64,000 bases of DNA from Purshia tridentata (lineage: Eukaryota > Streptophyta > Magnoliopsida > Rosales > Rosaceae), in contig QANT01007443.1 of NCBI GenBank assembly GCA_003254885.1, positions 1 to 64,000 of the forward strand. Direction: 5' to 3'. Below, piece after piece: positions 10,693 through 23,355 of the stretch. Within the stretch, counting starts at the first letter, position 1. Each line of letters opens with the position of its first letter. The notes beneath the pieces were generated by a model. The model worked only from the letters and a program-made list of their open reading frames with translations. It was not told the origin of the DNA and did no database searches. A program made the position numbers and the translations under genes.

Positions 10693-12764
10693 AGCCTCTT
10701 CTTTTTTGAAATTTTCATCATGGCCTACTTTCATGCCTTATCTACTTTTTTTTACTTTGTGTGATATTTTTTATTATTAAAAGTTACAATTTCGACTCTT
10801 TAAGACTGCCAAAGAATTGAATTAAAATTGGAAGTTGAGATATGTTCAAGTCCACCTTAATAATTGTCTCGACAAAGGTCTCAACTATTATCTTGTTCAC
10901 CATGAAAGATCGACCACCATCTCAAATAATTAAAACTATATATTTTTTGGCAAGGTGAGTAAAAAACTTGTTAATGCTTTAAAATGAGTTAATTTTTTTA
11001 ATTATGAATAATTCATTTCATATATTTTAATATTCATATCACATCACGAATTCACGAAATCAAATATCATATGATATTTGTATTATATATGACATAAAAT
11101 TCATAGTATAGACAAAGAAAGCAAGCTACAATTATGTTATACAGAGAGTAGCACTATTTGCGCTATATTTGTGTTAATAATTTAATAATTTAAAAATGAT
11201 TATGTATATTAATGGTTAGCCCTAAAATTTTGAGGCAAATCACATAGAAGTATAAAATCTGAACCCACAACTCTTCATGCACAATTTTTTAGTCTAACAT
11301 CATATTATATAAAAAATTTATAAAATTTAAAGACCCTCAACATTTGGTGACTTAAGACCAAGTAATTATCTATTTCATTTGCCCTTATATATATATTCCA
11401 ATATCTAAACCTTGTGAGTTAAGCCAGGTGAGCCGAGAGTCCCAACTATATGGCTAAAAGGGTGAGAGTCAGTGAGTCGATCTTGGATTGAAGATATGGT
11501 AAAGATCGAGTTTGGCTTTGCTTTTCCTACAATTCATTCAACCTCGTGAATAATCTTTCAAAGGAACATTCCATAAATGCAGGCTCACTGCTCACACTAC
11601 TTCTCCACTCTCAACCAAGCAAGCAAGCGCCACGTGGAAAGTGGTAACTGGCTGGCTGGCTAGGCCGGTTGCTTGGGTTAGCTAGCTTGCGTGGGCGGGC
11701 CCCACTTGAGCAAACTCAATCTGCATTATTATCTAATAAGTAGCTCACTGGCTTTTCTTGCCAAATTAGAAAGTCTTCATGTACACAAAGATAAGGTGAT
11801 ACATGCACTGCACCCAATTGGCAATTGCTATTGTACCAAAGAACTCCACTTAAATCCAATCATGCTTTTGCAGAACAAGTACAAAACAATGATAATCTTA
11901 CCTCACAATTGAAGTTAGGGGTCTGTATTTGGTGGTATACTTGATAAATTTGACTCCCATGAGATTACAAGTTGTACCCACATTTCCTCAGAAACATTGT
12001 ATGAGTTCCTACTTGGTTGGTAGTCATCTTTGGAAATTTTGATAAGAGATAGATACTTAAAAACATTAGAAAATTGTGATACATAACTTTATTTTTCTTT
12101 CAAATGCTTACTTTACAAGTGAAAGTTTCTTGCAAGGCCATCTTAAATTTGAAAAAAGTTTATTATGCCTACAATATTTTACACAGTTTGAGTGGGTGCA
12201 AGGCCTTTCGAACAGCGCATTTTTTTTCTCCAAAACGCAACAATACAGGGTTTGAGGTCTCCACTTGTATACTTTAAAATCCAAATGCTAGTCTAGACCT
12301 TAATCTATTATCTAGGGCATCAAAAACTTTTTAAAAAATAATAAAAAGTGCACCATCGTTCGATCAACCTAATTGGCCATTCGAACAGAGGACAGCTGTG
12401 CGTGTGTGTACAAGGAAACGTGTGTGTGTAAAAAGGAAATATTCTTTGCTTTGACTCCATTGTGAAGCGTAGGTGTGCTAACCTCCTATTTTATTATGAT
12501 ATATACATAATAGTGATAAGACTGGCAAAAACTTGAATTATATCTAGTCAAAACTTTTCATTCATATATGATGTGGAAAATGAAACAATAGGTAGGGGTG
12601 TGTGCAGTTGGGTGGGTTTGGAAAGCCAACAACAATCAACCAAGCATCCTCTTTGTCCAACATTTCTTTCCACCTTCAAAAGATGAACTGCATTTGTAGC
12701 CAAAAACATCAGAAATCAGACAAACTGCACCTAATATCTAATGCTAATTATTGTTATGAATAAA
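10693..12764. other. Intergenic, no gene seen
   Basis: AT-rich DNA between the MAP kinase promoter side and the 3' end of the SFH gene. A GC-richer island at 11580-11710 contains a G-box (CCACGTGG at about 11631) and short GCTG/GCTA repeats, but no coding frame follows it. Alternating GT runs occur near 12400-12430. Confidence 0.4.
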
Positions 12765-15700
12765 CTAAGTGAAACTGATGTTATGGTCTTGGTGGCATAC
12801 CATTTTCTTCTTGTTCTTCTTTTTCTTCTTCTTTTTCTCGAGACATGCCAAGAGCTCTTCTTGTCGGTTGAGTGACTCCTCCAGAGCCTTAAAAAAGAAG
12901 CCAATTCAAATGATATCATACGTGCCTATTGAACATGCCTACTGAACCATTATTGTCTCCAGCAGTATTTGTGCAGTGGCATCCTAGCGTTAGAAGTACT
13001 TGCAGCTGTTTTTAACTCAGAGTAGTATTTGAATGCAACTTACAGCTTTTACTTATCTGTGGTTTGATTCTACTTATGATTATATTATTTTACTAGCTTT
13101 TGTCAGTAGGTTTTACAGCTCTGTTCAAAATTTACATAAAAGGAATTTAAGGAAGACCAAGGATGGTACCTGCTTTGTTGCCATAATCTCTTGTTCCAAT
13201 GCACCAACCCGGCCTGAAGCAACATTCAGCATTGTCTCCTTTTCACGTGGCAATGCAGCTGGTTTCTTGCTCAAAACACTAACTCTCTCTTCCAATTCAG
13301 CCATGCGTTTCATGACAGACACTAAATCTTCACCACCGATGGCAGAGTGTGAAGGCCCAGGGCTTTTGAACATTGTGTCACCACTGCAAACGGTGTTGGA
13401 GTAGAAGGTGGAATTAGTGAGTCTCTTCGGCATATTACGTATTAGTCTGACCATAGCGACAATACCCATAATAAATGCCATAAAACCAGTGAAAATCTGA
13501 GAGCGGAACCCATCAGGAATTTTGGCAGCATCATGCCTGGCAAAACAATCTCCTGCTGCAAGTTACAGGAAACTCAGAACATAATTATAGTAAAATAAAT
13601 AATAAATAAAGAAAAGCTTGGTATTGGATATAGAAAAAGGAAAAATACAGAAATCAGGTCACCAGTCCTTTTAAATGACGTACCCTTAGAGAGGGCAAGT
13701 TTGTCAAATTTGCCACTCCCCCCTGCCATTTGCCAAGTTGAACCCATTGGTTTATCAAACATTGGGACATAGTCCTTGTGCTTGGGAGATCCCTGACAAT
13801 TTTTGGCTTTGGATACCTGTGAAGATTTTTACAAAGGAAGTTAGAACTGTCATAATAACAGAGGAGGGAGAATTCAGCTACCACGATACATTACACAGAG
13901 TCACACAAATAACATGTGTATGTGCGCACACTATAAACATACATAAACAAAACTTTCTGACTCCTAGCTAAATGTGTGTGTGTGTGTGCACATAAATTTT
14001 AATTTACGTAGCAATCGTCTCATAATTTAAGAGTTATTGGTTTCAATTAAATTGAAGTCTTCCATACTTACTTCGTCGTGAAAGCGAGAAAGTCGTGGCT
14101 TCTCAATTTGGTTGTTTGAATGTCTAGGAGAGAGAGGTCGCCCATTTAAAGCTGTGTCACATCCCTGGGAATATTATAAATAAGCTACAGCTTTTGCCTA
14201 GGACAAGAAGCACCAAAAGACATAAAGAAAACCATGTAATTGAAAATTTGAGATGGTAGGTTTATAGTAGAAAAAGCTTCTACTAGAAAAGCAGATGTAT
14301 CTTCAAAAACCAAGTAAGACCTTCTCTTCAGTGACTCGAATTCCAGATTTCCTTGAACATTTATGAGCACCACTTTGGACCATCTGCAATTACATATATA
14401 ACGTATTTATGAACTTTAATTAAACTACAAACTGACAAAAGTATACCCAGTTGTAATGATTTAAGAAAAGAAAAAAGAAACAGAAATGGTCTCTATTCAC
14501 CTTCATTATCTCTGCGTCCTTCCAGGGGCCCTTATCAGAACGCATACAGCCTCCTTGATCAGCACATATACATGTACCTCCTAAGAACTCGGGCAACTCA
14601 CTGGAGCAAAACCAAGACAGAATGGGAATGTCAAAATAAACAAACTGAAGCATCATTGTGAACATGTTTAAACAGAATTCATGTGGGAATACTTGGTAAC
14701 GATACAGGTTATAATCATTGGTTATCAAGAAAGAAAAAGGCAAAAAGGTAGACATATAATGTGGTGTAAGGCAAGGTACTGAATAAAGTATGACTGCAAA
14801 ATAATCTGCTCAATTGGAGACTTACCTAGCATCAATTATATCAAGCAACTTGCTCTGATACTTATTACCAAGGACCTGGAGGATAATAACTTTCACTGAT
14901 TAAAAATATGGTCCTAGAAAGAGCTAGCAGTTTTAGCATAAAAGGTATACTCACATTAATCTTTGCAGTTGTCTTCGGATCAAGGAAGGACTTCACAGTG
15001 TTCCACAACATTCTAAAACTAGAACCAGCATTGATGATAAACATGCGATTCAAGGTCTGAAGACAAAAACTTTCATGGCATCACAATTTTGCCATCCACA
15101 ATAAAATTTCAAAAGTCCCAGAGACTTATAGACCACAAGATGTTAAGATGGTACCTCAGGATAATTGTCACCATCAATCTTCTGAAGGCAAGTAATGAGA
15201 TCCCTGGCAGCTTTGTTGAAATTTTTAAATCCCTGAGGCAATAAACTAGTGTTGAAATAGATCATCCACGTTCATGTAGTTTAAGCAATGAAATAGCAAA
15301 AACAAAATCATGCACTTTAAAGACAGAAGGCTTTCTAGCAAAACGACTTTGTAAAATATGCACACTGCTTGAATTGGGTATTCCTCTTAAAGATTGATTG
15401 TAATCATTATTCCTAATTTTCCCATAATAGTGATTCTAGTTTTTATATTTTATCTTCTTTTTTTCTCAGTGATTATAGTTATCTCATATACCACTCCTTG
15501 CACGTCCAAAATAGTTGTACTTTGATCAATATGCTTCTTTGCTGCAATTGAACAAGATGGGAATTTAACAGCAAATGTCCTTTCAAACTCCTGGACATGG
15601 TATTTCAAATAGCGGTCAATGGTTGTGACTTGAATCAGCTTGGCCACATCTACTTGGCCTAGTCTCTCAATATACACAGGTCGTCCATCCTTGTCTACTC

Positions 15701-16560
15701 CATGATGTCCTTGGGGATAGTATTGGAATATCGCACTGAGTTCCTTGAATTCAAAGTCCTATAAGAAAACATATATAAATGAGTAACTAAACTGCTGAAT
15801 AAATATAAAGGAATGGAATTCTGATGGAGGGGTATGCTACTGGGAAAAATAAAACTCTGACTTGAACTTAAAAGAGAGCCTATGTCTACAGTGAAATACC
15901 TCCATAATTGTATCAGCACCGAATTCCTTCCTCCACTTCAGCATGTCAGACCACATTTCCTTGGTTTTCTTGACATCAAATCTCCTGGCCTTCAAGAATC
16001 TGTCTTACAAAGATTAATTTTAAATTAGGATAACCAAGAAAATAAATCACAAAAACTATCCACAAAACTGTTAGTGGAACAAGAGGAGGAAGAAACCTTA
16101 GCATCATATGATAATCATCGTGCTTGGAAGGAAGAAGCCTCTCCAATACAAGCGTCTGCCGCAGCGAGTCAACAGCCTTTAACTCCTCAGAGTCGTGCAC
16201 ATCCTCGATTTCGACAGACAAGACTTTACTGCTTCTTCTACCCCTTCTTGTTAAAGAATTCCTAAACTTGGCAGAGGCATTCATTGCTTTCTTCTTCAAT
16301 GACCCTATCCTAGTCTTTGTCTCTTCCTCAGAGATTTCAACATCAGGTGCTGAAAAATATATTATGAAGAGAATTATATCCAGCCGTATCAAACATGAGG
16401 CATCGTAATGCAAACATTAAAAGTCTATTGATCAATCCGTCAAAGGTTTTGTATAGTTCAACATTTTACAGTCCTTTTAAGTGGAAATGTGCACTATAGA
16501 GATGTGAATATGAAAGTTAATTGGTCTTTTACTTGGTTTTGACGATAGAGGTCTAGACAT
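12765..16560 (-). CDS. SEC14-like phosphatidylinositol/phosphatidylcholine transfer protein with nodulin domain (SFH family)
   Basis: The family moves phosphatidylinositol between membranes and tunes phosphoinositide signalling at the plasma membrane. I place 13 coding exons: 16533-16560, 16097-16349, 15900-15999, 15492-15758, 15155-15232, 14955-15056, 14826-14875, 14501-14600, 14321-14383, 14072-14164, 13684-13816, 13170-13552 and 12765-12887. All phases agree and total 590 residues. Order of parts: basic N-terminus ([10 protein letters not shown]), CRAL-TRIO N domain ([16 protein letters not shown]), SEC14 lipid pocket ([11 protein letters not shown] through [10 protein letters not shown]), linker, a hydrophobic segment ([12 protein letters not shown]), a coiled coil and a lysine-rich end ([10 protein letters not shown]), the features of the nodulin-16 domain that binds PtdIns(4,5)P2. 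A noncoding first exon with an intron ending at 16645 is likely. The first coding exon, only 28 nt, is the least certain. Confidence 0.92.
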
Positions 16561-16851
16561 GGTGTCACTGGTTGAGGAAACGCTTTGATTCTCTAAAAAC
16601 TTTTCAAGGCAGCAACCAAAGGGAAGAAGAATGAAGCACTCACTGCAGACCCAGAAGCAAAACCCTCTCCAAATGCCTGCATTAACACATTCCCACTTTG
16701 GAAACCAAAATCAGGAACAGACCAATTTTTTAATTTGTAAGCAAATGCAACCCAATCCACAAAAACAAAAACAAATTGAAAGTTAATATAAGAAAAATGA
16801 ACGAAATTAGGTGGACACAATTGAAGAAAGGTGTAGAAGTTTGATTACCTC

Positions 16852-17050
16852 TAGTTAAAGAAGAGGGTTTTGAGGTTTGGGGCAGGGAGACAGGAATGGG
16901 TATAAATGTCCTCAATGAGAGGGACAGAATTGACGGAGAGACAGTGTGAGAGGGACAGGGATTGAGTTTCTTTTCTTCTTTTAAGGGTTGGATTGGGTTC
17001 TTGAGAGCTTGACGAGGTCTCAAGGGCATGCCCATTTTGCTGAATGTTTA
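16852..17050 (-). other. Probable noncoding first exon of the SFH gene
   Basis: On the minus strand a good donor (AACTAGAG followed by gtaatc, at 16851) pairs with an acceptor at 16645 (ttctgggtctgcag), leaving a short leader before the ATG at 16560. This makes 16852 to roughly 17050 a 5' UTR exon. The outer limit is a guess. Confidence 0.4.
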
Positions 17051-18088
17051 TTAATAACCAAAAGCACACAAAGAATGAGAACTTGGCGAAATGCAAGGCA
17101 GCTCCGCTCAAATCCTGAATACGAGTACACTGGCAGACACCAACCACTAACGAATCTAACGTCTATTCTGTTTCCCGGTAAAAGTATCCACTACTTACCG
17201 CCATTGTTTATTCGGTGTTCTCGCCCATAAGCGTTGGTCCACGTGGTCCACCGTCCACGTAGCCTAAACAAAAATTAATTAAATAAAGTAGATCAAATTT
17301 TCTTATATTTGTTTTGATTTGATATGCTGAAACTAGTTAACAACTTAACATCAAGTCGATCCTACTTGCTTCTGTCATTTATTTTTCTTACTTCTCTCCA
17401 TTCCCCAAGATTTATATTGATTATTTTCCTTTCAGCTAAGTTTACATTGAAAGATAAACTTACATATAAACGTTTATCTTTATATTTCTTATTACGTGAC
17501 ATAATACGAAAAATCCTCATAGATAAGTCAAGTTTTCTTCGCATTGACTCAATTGTAAAGAAACAACAGTCTATATTATATGACAATTGCACATTCAAGC
17601 TTGGCTTGTTAGATCTTCAAACTAGCTCTCAAGCAAACTTTGCAATACCGTAATACCTACATGCCATGAAAATGACTAATAAAGCAATTCCCATTATGAA
17701 ATTCCGTTCATCACGAATATTGGCTTTGGTTTTAGTTTTGGTAATCTAATACAGCAATTGATTGATTTTTTTTCTTTTCGTCCAAAGAACGCCGAATGGG
17801 GGGGGAGAGGGAGAGGGAGGTTCAAATCTGGACTTGAGTGTGGAGTTAATACTTCTACCACTGGAGCCACAAACTCCATTTGAGCAACTAAAGTATACAA
17901 GAGAGATAAGAAGGCAGACACATTTTCTAGTCCAAATGAATGCCTGGAAAGAACATATTTCAAAAATTTTGTTTCTCAAAAAGAAAAACACAAAAAACAC
18001 AGATTCCTTCAGATGGTAACATAAATCGGATGTCACAACAAGTATACAAGCATGCAACCAGAAAGCGTTTGAAGACTCGGGTATCATT
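17051..18088. other. Intergenic between PLP3 and the SFH gene
   Basis: Contains the 3' end of PLP3 and the promoter side of the SFH gene. Overlapping short frames at 17746-18019 on both strands do not resemble any protein. A G-rich run at 17797-17820 is the only compositional oddity. Confidence 0.4.
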
Positions 18089-19648
18089 TCAGTCCGAATC
18101 AGAATCACGATTCACAGAGGTTCTCACTGTCCTGCGACCACCTTCAAGATAATCATCATCTTCATCTTCATCTGCTTTCTTCTCATTAATTATACCTGTT
18201 AAAATGAAGGAAGTTTAGAGACTCTGCCAGACTGCCACAAGCTAAGAATTGCAAAACAAACTTGAGAAAGTATTTACCTTTCTTGATTAGTACAACCTCA
18301 AGTGCCCTTGTGCTAAAATCATCTTTTGCTCCCAAATCTTGAAATCCAACCAGCCTATCCACAGCAACTCCTTTTCTGAAAGGCAAACCTTTGAATCGGT
18401 AAATATAAATTTTAATACAAGATCTCAATGTAAGCTCACAGTTCACAAGCTCTCAAGGCATGTCAAATAAACACATTTGGTTAAACATTGAGAGGAGCCC
18501 TGAATAGTAGGTTAACCTCCAGCCCAACCAGAACCCTGCATTGTTAACAGCAAAAGAAAAAAACTGTTGCAGTTTTTCGAGTGTGAGGTTTCAGCTTTCT
18601 TTATTCTCCTGCTTTTTCATATAACAGCCAAATAGTGCATGCTGATTTGCCTCTTTACTACTGGAAATGGACATGCATAAAGATTTATGATAGATAAGAT
18701 GGAGATGGCCTGACCTGAACAGTATGACACAAGGCAATGTTTTGACTCCTAGCTTGGAGATGAAGAAGGGTGCATTCTGCATTTCATTTTCAAACAGTTA
18801 ATTTCTCATCCCAATGCTTTCCTAACTAAATGACCAAAAAGGAAGGTTGCAATCAAGTAGCTTCAGCCCGAGTAAACATGAAAAGCTGCATCAATTGCAA
18901 AAACATAAGAAATAGTGATTGAAGTTTACACTCACCTCCGCATCCAGCCTGATGAACTTGGCATCAAGATGCCTTGAAGCAAGGGACTTCAAGTGCTTAT
19001 CCATTATCCTACAAAGAATCATTTCACATGAGCACATAAATTTTGCAATACACTCACTCGTCCATGTTTATGTGCGTAAAAGAATATATAGTAGAGTAAA
19101 AAATTTACTTGCATCTATAGAATTCGCGGTGATAGAAGTGGCAGATGACTTTTTCAGACCCAGTAACTTCACCTAAAAAGTCCCCCTCAGTTATCTCCCT
19201 GTACTCTCCATGTCCCTGCCTCTTCAAGGCCTCTCGCTTCTCAACTTCTTTCTATTCAAAATTCCAAACAAACCCCAAAACATAAACACAAACTACCATA
19301 TTGCATATATCCACATGAATGAAACATACAAAAATGGAACCTTTAGAGCAGCAATCCTATCAGCATGCAATTTTTCCAGCTCGGGGTCCTGAAAAAAAGT
19401 TCCATAAGTGCCAATCAAAAAAAAAAACCCAATTTCTCTGAAAATTGAAATGTACATGAAAATGGAGAATGAATGAAAAATGAGCTCACATCCATCAAGT
19501 CGTCAAGGTCGACCTCCTGGTTCACAGAGCTTGTGGCCGCTGCTTTTTCTTGGGAAAGAACTTCCTTTTGATAATTGCGAGCAGCAGCGGCCATTACATT
19601 TCCAAATGCCAGATTAGTGAGAGTGGATTTGACTGAATCCGGATCCAT
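18089..19648 (-). CDS. PLP3: Phosducin-like protein 3 (thioredoxin-fold, TXNDC9-like)
   Basis: Cytosolic co-chaperone of the CCT/TRiC complex. In plants PLP3 is needed for beta-tubulin folding and microtubule assembly. Seven coding exons (19490-19648, 19341-19388, 19109-19251, 18936-19008, 18715-18776, 18278-18375, 18089-18195) join in phase to 229 residues, the usual length. It begins MDPDSVKSTLTNLAFGNVM, has a charged helical N-terminus, then a thioredoxin fold (KVICHFYHREFYRCKIMDKH, PFFISKLGVKTLPCVILF) in which the usual CxxC redox pair is absent, as normal for the family, and an acidic tail ending RDSDSD. A 5' UTR intron is likely: a donor CTGGTCAAG-gtaatt at 19810 pairs with an acceptor at about 19655. 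It lies next to ZAR1, as PLP3a does in Arabidopsis. Confidence 0.95.
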
Positions 19649-19880
19649 CTTTCCTGGAAATGAAAATCTGAAACTTAAAGATAGACGCTTGCTGCTTTTT
19701 CAATAATCAAAACAGAATTAGGGTCGCGTTTGAATCCTCAAATCTACAGTTTCTCTGCGTAACTTTTGGGGTTTCGAATAGAAATTTTGAATGAGAGAAA
19801 AGAAATTACCTTGACCAGATTTGGGGTTTCGGCTGTGAATTGAAGAACTAAATGAGATGCTGGGCTGGTGCAGCGAGAGA

Positions 19881-20811
19881 GAGCAGAGCAGTGTTTGTAT
19901 TTTTTGTTTGTTTTTCAGTTGGACTTCAGTGAAATAATTTTTAATTTTTAATTTTTAATACAACTTGAGAAATGAAAACTAGTGAGAGATGGACAAAAAC
20001 ACCCTTGAAAATTCAGAGGCCCATCAGTAGTACTCCTCCACAAACACTTAAGAAAAAAGAATAATTAGAAATAAGTCCAATTTTGAAGGGTCAAGAGAGG
20101 AGAAAAAATTGGACCGGCCTATAAATCACTCTAAGAAAAAGAAAAAAAGGTATGAGAAGTTTTTAAGATCTTTGTTTTCTCCAAAGCTAATTTCTTTATG
20201 TGTTATTAATATTATTGGTATTGTTAGAGTTAATCCTCATTATATTTGGGGGATAAAATGTAAATAGAAAAAAGAAAAAAACTTACTCGGAGTTCAACAA
20301 AAATTGAATTCTCAAATGAGATTCAAAAGAGATTTCTTCATGTTATACTTGGACCGTTCAAGTATTAATCCAATCTGCTTTGAGTTTGCATGCAATTTTT
20401 TTTAGGTTTTAATTGTTTTTTCTTTTCTGATTTTTTAAACATAATTGTTTCCTTTGTTAATTTCTCTGTAGGATATAGTATCATCAACACTACATGCTTA
20501 CATGATAAGAGCAAATATATGTCAAAATTAAGACTGATCAAACGTTGTTGGGGAAAATAAGCACTTTTTAGTGTGATCAAATGGATTCACTTGTTAGAGC
20601 AAACCCACCATATTAGCATAAACAATGTACAACATCAAGTGAAAAAATAGCCTCAACACCCTGCAAAGTGCAAACTGAAACATATATGTAAAGATGAATA
20701 GAAACAAACAATTTATGCTATGATATTTTCAACCCATGAACATCTATGTAAATGAATTTATAAAATTTGTGAAAATTCAGGAATAGCTAGCACATGAGTG
20801 ATGATATTCAT
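19881..20811. other. Intergenic between ZAR1 and PLP3
   Basis: AT-rich DNA holding the PLP3 promoter side and the 3' end of ZAR1. No coding sequence or repeat was recognised. Confidence 0.4.
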
Positions 20812-23355
20812 TTAGCTTCTCTGCTCTTCCTTCTTCCAGACACCACCTCTAAACCCAACCTCCTCGATTGGGAAAGACGCCAACTCTGGGGACCAACTTG
20901 CATTCACAACCTTAAGTGATGGTATAACTTGTTGGATCCTCACCCATTCTTCTTTCAACTCCGAGAGAGATTCCAACATCAAGCCCTCAATTTTCCATTC
21001 AGTATTGTCATTGCTCCAAAAGCTTTCGGTCATCTTTTCTAGATTTCCTGATGATATTGAAAGATACCTGAGCATAGGAAGTGAGATGGGATTGAGCCAG
21101 ATTGGACTCATCTTTCCTGGATAGAATTTTAGACTTAGCTCATGGAGCTGTTGAGGAGGAAACAGCTTATCAAGCTTAGTTATGAGGTCACTACCATGAC
21201 TATCAAAGCAACTTATTGACAGATGCTGCAGTTCTTGTAAAGTTACCAATACATTGACCTCAGTATCTCCAATCTCATCAGAACAAGTTAGTTGAAGCCC
21301 GAGTTTCCTGAGTCGAATTAAATTTCTGAGCTCACCAATCCGGCAACCTTCTAACTGGCTTGGTTTGGCAGGCTTGAATCCCAATAACACTTCAAGATTT
21401 GAAAGTCTTCCCATGCCTTTAGGTAGATATGTGAGTGAACCACAATGGCTTACATCTAAGACCCTTAACTTCTTGAAAGTCACAATAAAAGAGGGGACTA
21501 TCTTTAAGTTCTGACAGTAGCTGACATCCAAAACATGAAGGTTGTTAAGCTTGGCTAGTGAAGGTGGGAGTTGAACCAGTGGATGTGTGTTGCTTACACT
21601 AAGGTAAGCTAAGTGTTGAAGAAAACCAACCTGATTTAAAAGACCTGAGATAGGTGAATCAAAGATTGACCTGGACAGATCCATTACTCGTAGGTATCGA
21701 GACTCAGAAAACTTCTTTGCAATGTTTGAAGCAATCTTGTTTACTTCACCGGTCTTAGTTGTAGATAACAATGCGCGCAATTTATGATTGGCCTTCTGAA
21801 CCACACTACCTGTAATTCCTAAATGGCGACAATCTGTACCATCTGGTCTGAAAAATGCATCATCTTCTGCCATTTTTATCACCACATCCCGGACCATATC
21901 ATGAATTTTACAAGTGAAGATTGTTCCATGATAATTCTTGTCCACCACTTCTAGCAAACATCGATTTGTTAGCCCTGAGAAACAATCTTCCCCAGCTTCA
22001 ACAGCTGATCTACCATTTCTCAGAGGGACAAAACCTTCTCCAATCCACCAATGCACCAACTGGTCTTTGGTTATGACGCAATCCTCCGGGTAAAGAGATA
22101 AGCAAAGGAAGCATGACTTCAGGTAAGATGGAAGTTCATCATAACTCAGTTGTAGAGAAGCCATAACTGAGTTATCAGTTTCTGCTAATTCATCACGAAA
22201 ATGGTCTGCAATTCGCCTCCATTCGTGATAGCGTGATGGTTTACAGAGCATCATTCCTCCAACTGCCTTGATTGCTAATGGAAGGCCCTTACACTTCTCA
22301 ACAATCTCCTTTCCTACATTTTCTAGTTCTGGATACTTGCACTGTCCCCTATCAGCTGCAAATGCAATCTTCTGAAATAGCAGCCAACTATAATCATTGC
22401 TGAGGCATTTTGGCCAATGCAATCTTGCTTCTTTCACTCCCATCTTCTGTGCAACCTCCTCAATCCTTGTGGTGATTATGATACTGCTTCCATTACCTTT
22501 AGGCAATCCTTCATAAATTCTCTTCCACCAAGCAACATCCAAGCTCCACACATCATCCATCACAATCAAATACTTCTTGCCAAGAAGATATTCATGTATT
22601 TTCTTTAACAACTCACATTTGTCGTCTCCAACACTGGCATCTCCCAAGTTCCACAACATGCTTCTCATGATTTGTTCTTCATCAAATGTTTGAGAAACAG
22701 ATACCCAAATCCTTCTTTCAAAGTGGTCCTCAATTTTCCTGTCATTATATACCTTTTGAGCAATGGTGGTCTTCCCCAGTCCCCCCATTCCCACAACTCC
22801 AATAGCTAGAATGTCTTTGTCAGCTTCACACAGCCATTCTTTTAACTTATTCGCATCCCCTTCCAAACCAACAACTTGGGTATGGTCATACACAGGACAG
22901 CTCCATCTAGGTAGCATGTCATTTTGGGCATCTATTGGAGCCTGTTGACTCGTAAGTGGAACTCCAAGATAGGATGAAATATTCTGCTTAATATTGGCAA
23001 TTTTCTTGTTGATTTCTCCGAGCCTCTTACCAGTTTGATATTGGAATGGAAGCTTTGAAGGGTGGATGCACATTAACCAACCCCCGGAAAATGGATCATC
23101 ATCCCTTAAGTGAAGTTGACAATCAGCTAGTATGTCTTCAGCTTCGTAAATCAGTTCTCGCAAATTAACCATGACCCTGCGAACAGTCTGATTCTTCCTC
23201 TTGAGCCTCTCTGCATCTTTGAGAAAGCTTTGCATCAGTTGGAGCTCAGTTTGTAATGTTTCAAATTGGTCCCTGAATTCACTAAAAACACGGTTCTCCT
23301 CTGATAAAGCTCTTAGCAGCTTTTCTAAGAACACAGTTACTACAGCATCCACCAT
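20812..23355 (-). CDS. ZAR1: ZAR1-type CC-NBS-LRR immune receptor
   Basis: Intracellular receptor that senses bacterial effectors through RLCK-XII pseudokinases. In Arabidopsis the active form is a pentameric calcium-permeable resistosome at the plasma membrane. One intact exon of 847 residues (Arabidopsis ZAR1 has 852). The first 12 residues, MVDAVVTVFLEK, are the conserved alpha-1 helix, with the channel-lining Glu at 11. Then come the CC domain with an EAEDIL motif (71-76), the P-loop GMGGLGKTT (189-197, Lys195), Walker B IVMDDVW (264-270), RNBS-B SIIITTR, GLPL (357-360), the winged helix with LSLYPEDC, an IHD version of MHD (484-486), and an LRR region to a FRGGVW ending. Compared with Arabidopsis, position 18 is Ser rather than Glu. 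No RLCK partner is encoded in the window. Orthology rests on my recall of the Arabidopsis protein and the conserved neighbours. Confidence 0.95.
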   Translation of the reverse strand: MVDAVVTVFLEKLLRALSEENRVFSEFRDQFETLQTELQLMQSFLKDAERLKRKNQTVRRVMVNLRELIYEAEDILADCQLHLRDDDPFSGGWLMCIHPSKLPFQYQTGKRLGEINKKIANIKQNISSYLGVPLTSQQAPIDAQNDMLPRWSCPVYDHTQVVGLEGDANKLKEWLCEADKDILAIGVVGMGGLGKTTIAQKVYNDRKIEDHFERRIWVSVSQTFDEEQIMRSMLWNLGDASVGDDKCELLKKIHEYLLGKKYLIVMDDVWSLDVAWWKRIYEGLPKGNGSSIIITTRIEEVAQKMGVKEARLHWPKCLSNDYSWLLFQKIAFAADRGQCKYPELENVGKEIVEKCKGLPLAIKAVGGMMLCKPSRYHEWRRIADHFRDELAETDNSVMASLQLSYDELPSYLKSCFLCLSLYPEDCVITKDQLVHWWIGEGFVPLRNGRSAVEAGEDCFSGLTNRCLLEVVDKNYHGTIFTCKIHDMVRDVVIKMAEDDAFFRPDGTDCRHLGITGSVVQKANHKLRALLSTTKTGEVNKIASNIAKKFSESRYLRVMDLSRSIFDSPISGLLNQVGFLQHLAYLSVSNTHPLVQLPPSLAKLNNLHVLDVSYCQNLKIVPSFIVTFKKLRVLDVSHCGSLTYLPKGMGRLSNLEVLLGFKPAKPSQLEGCRIGELRNLIRLRKLGLQLTCSDEIGDTEVNVLVTLQELQHLSISCFDSHGSDLITKLDKLFPPQQLHELSLKFYPGKMSPIWLNPISLPMLRYLSISSGNLEKMTESFWSNDNTEWKIEGLMLESLSELKEEWVRIQQVIPSLKVVNASWSPELASFPIEEVGFRGGVWKKEEQRS

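Noticed and set aside
16593-17035. Small protein gene upstream of the SFH gene (minus-strand frames of 75-101 codons)
   Set aside because: These overlap the likely 5' UTR exon and intron of the SFH gene and resemble no protein family.
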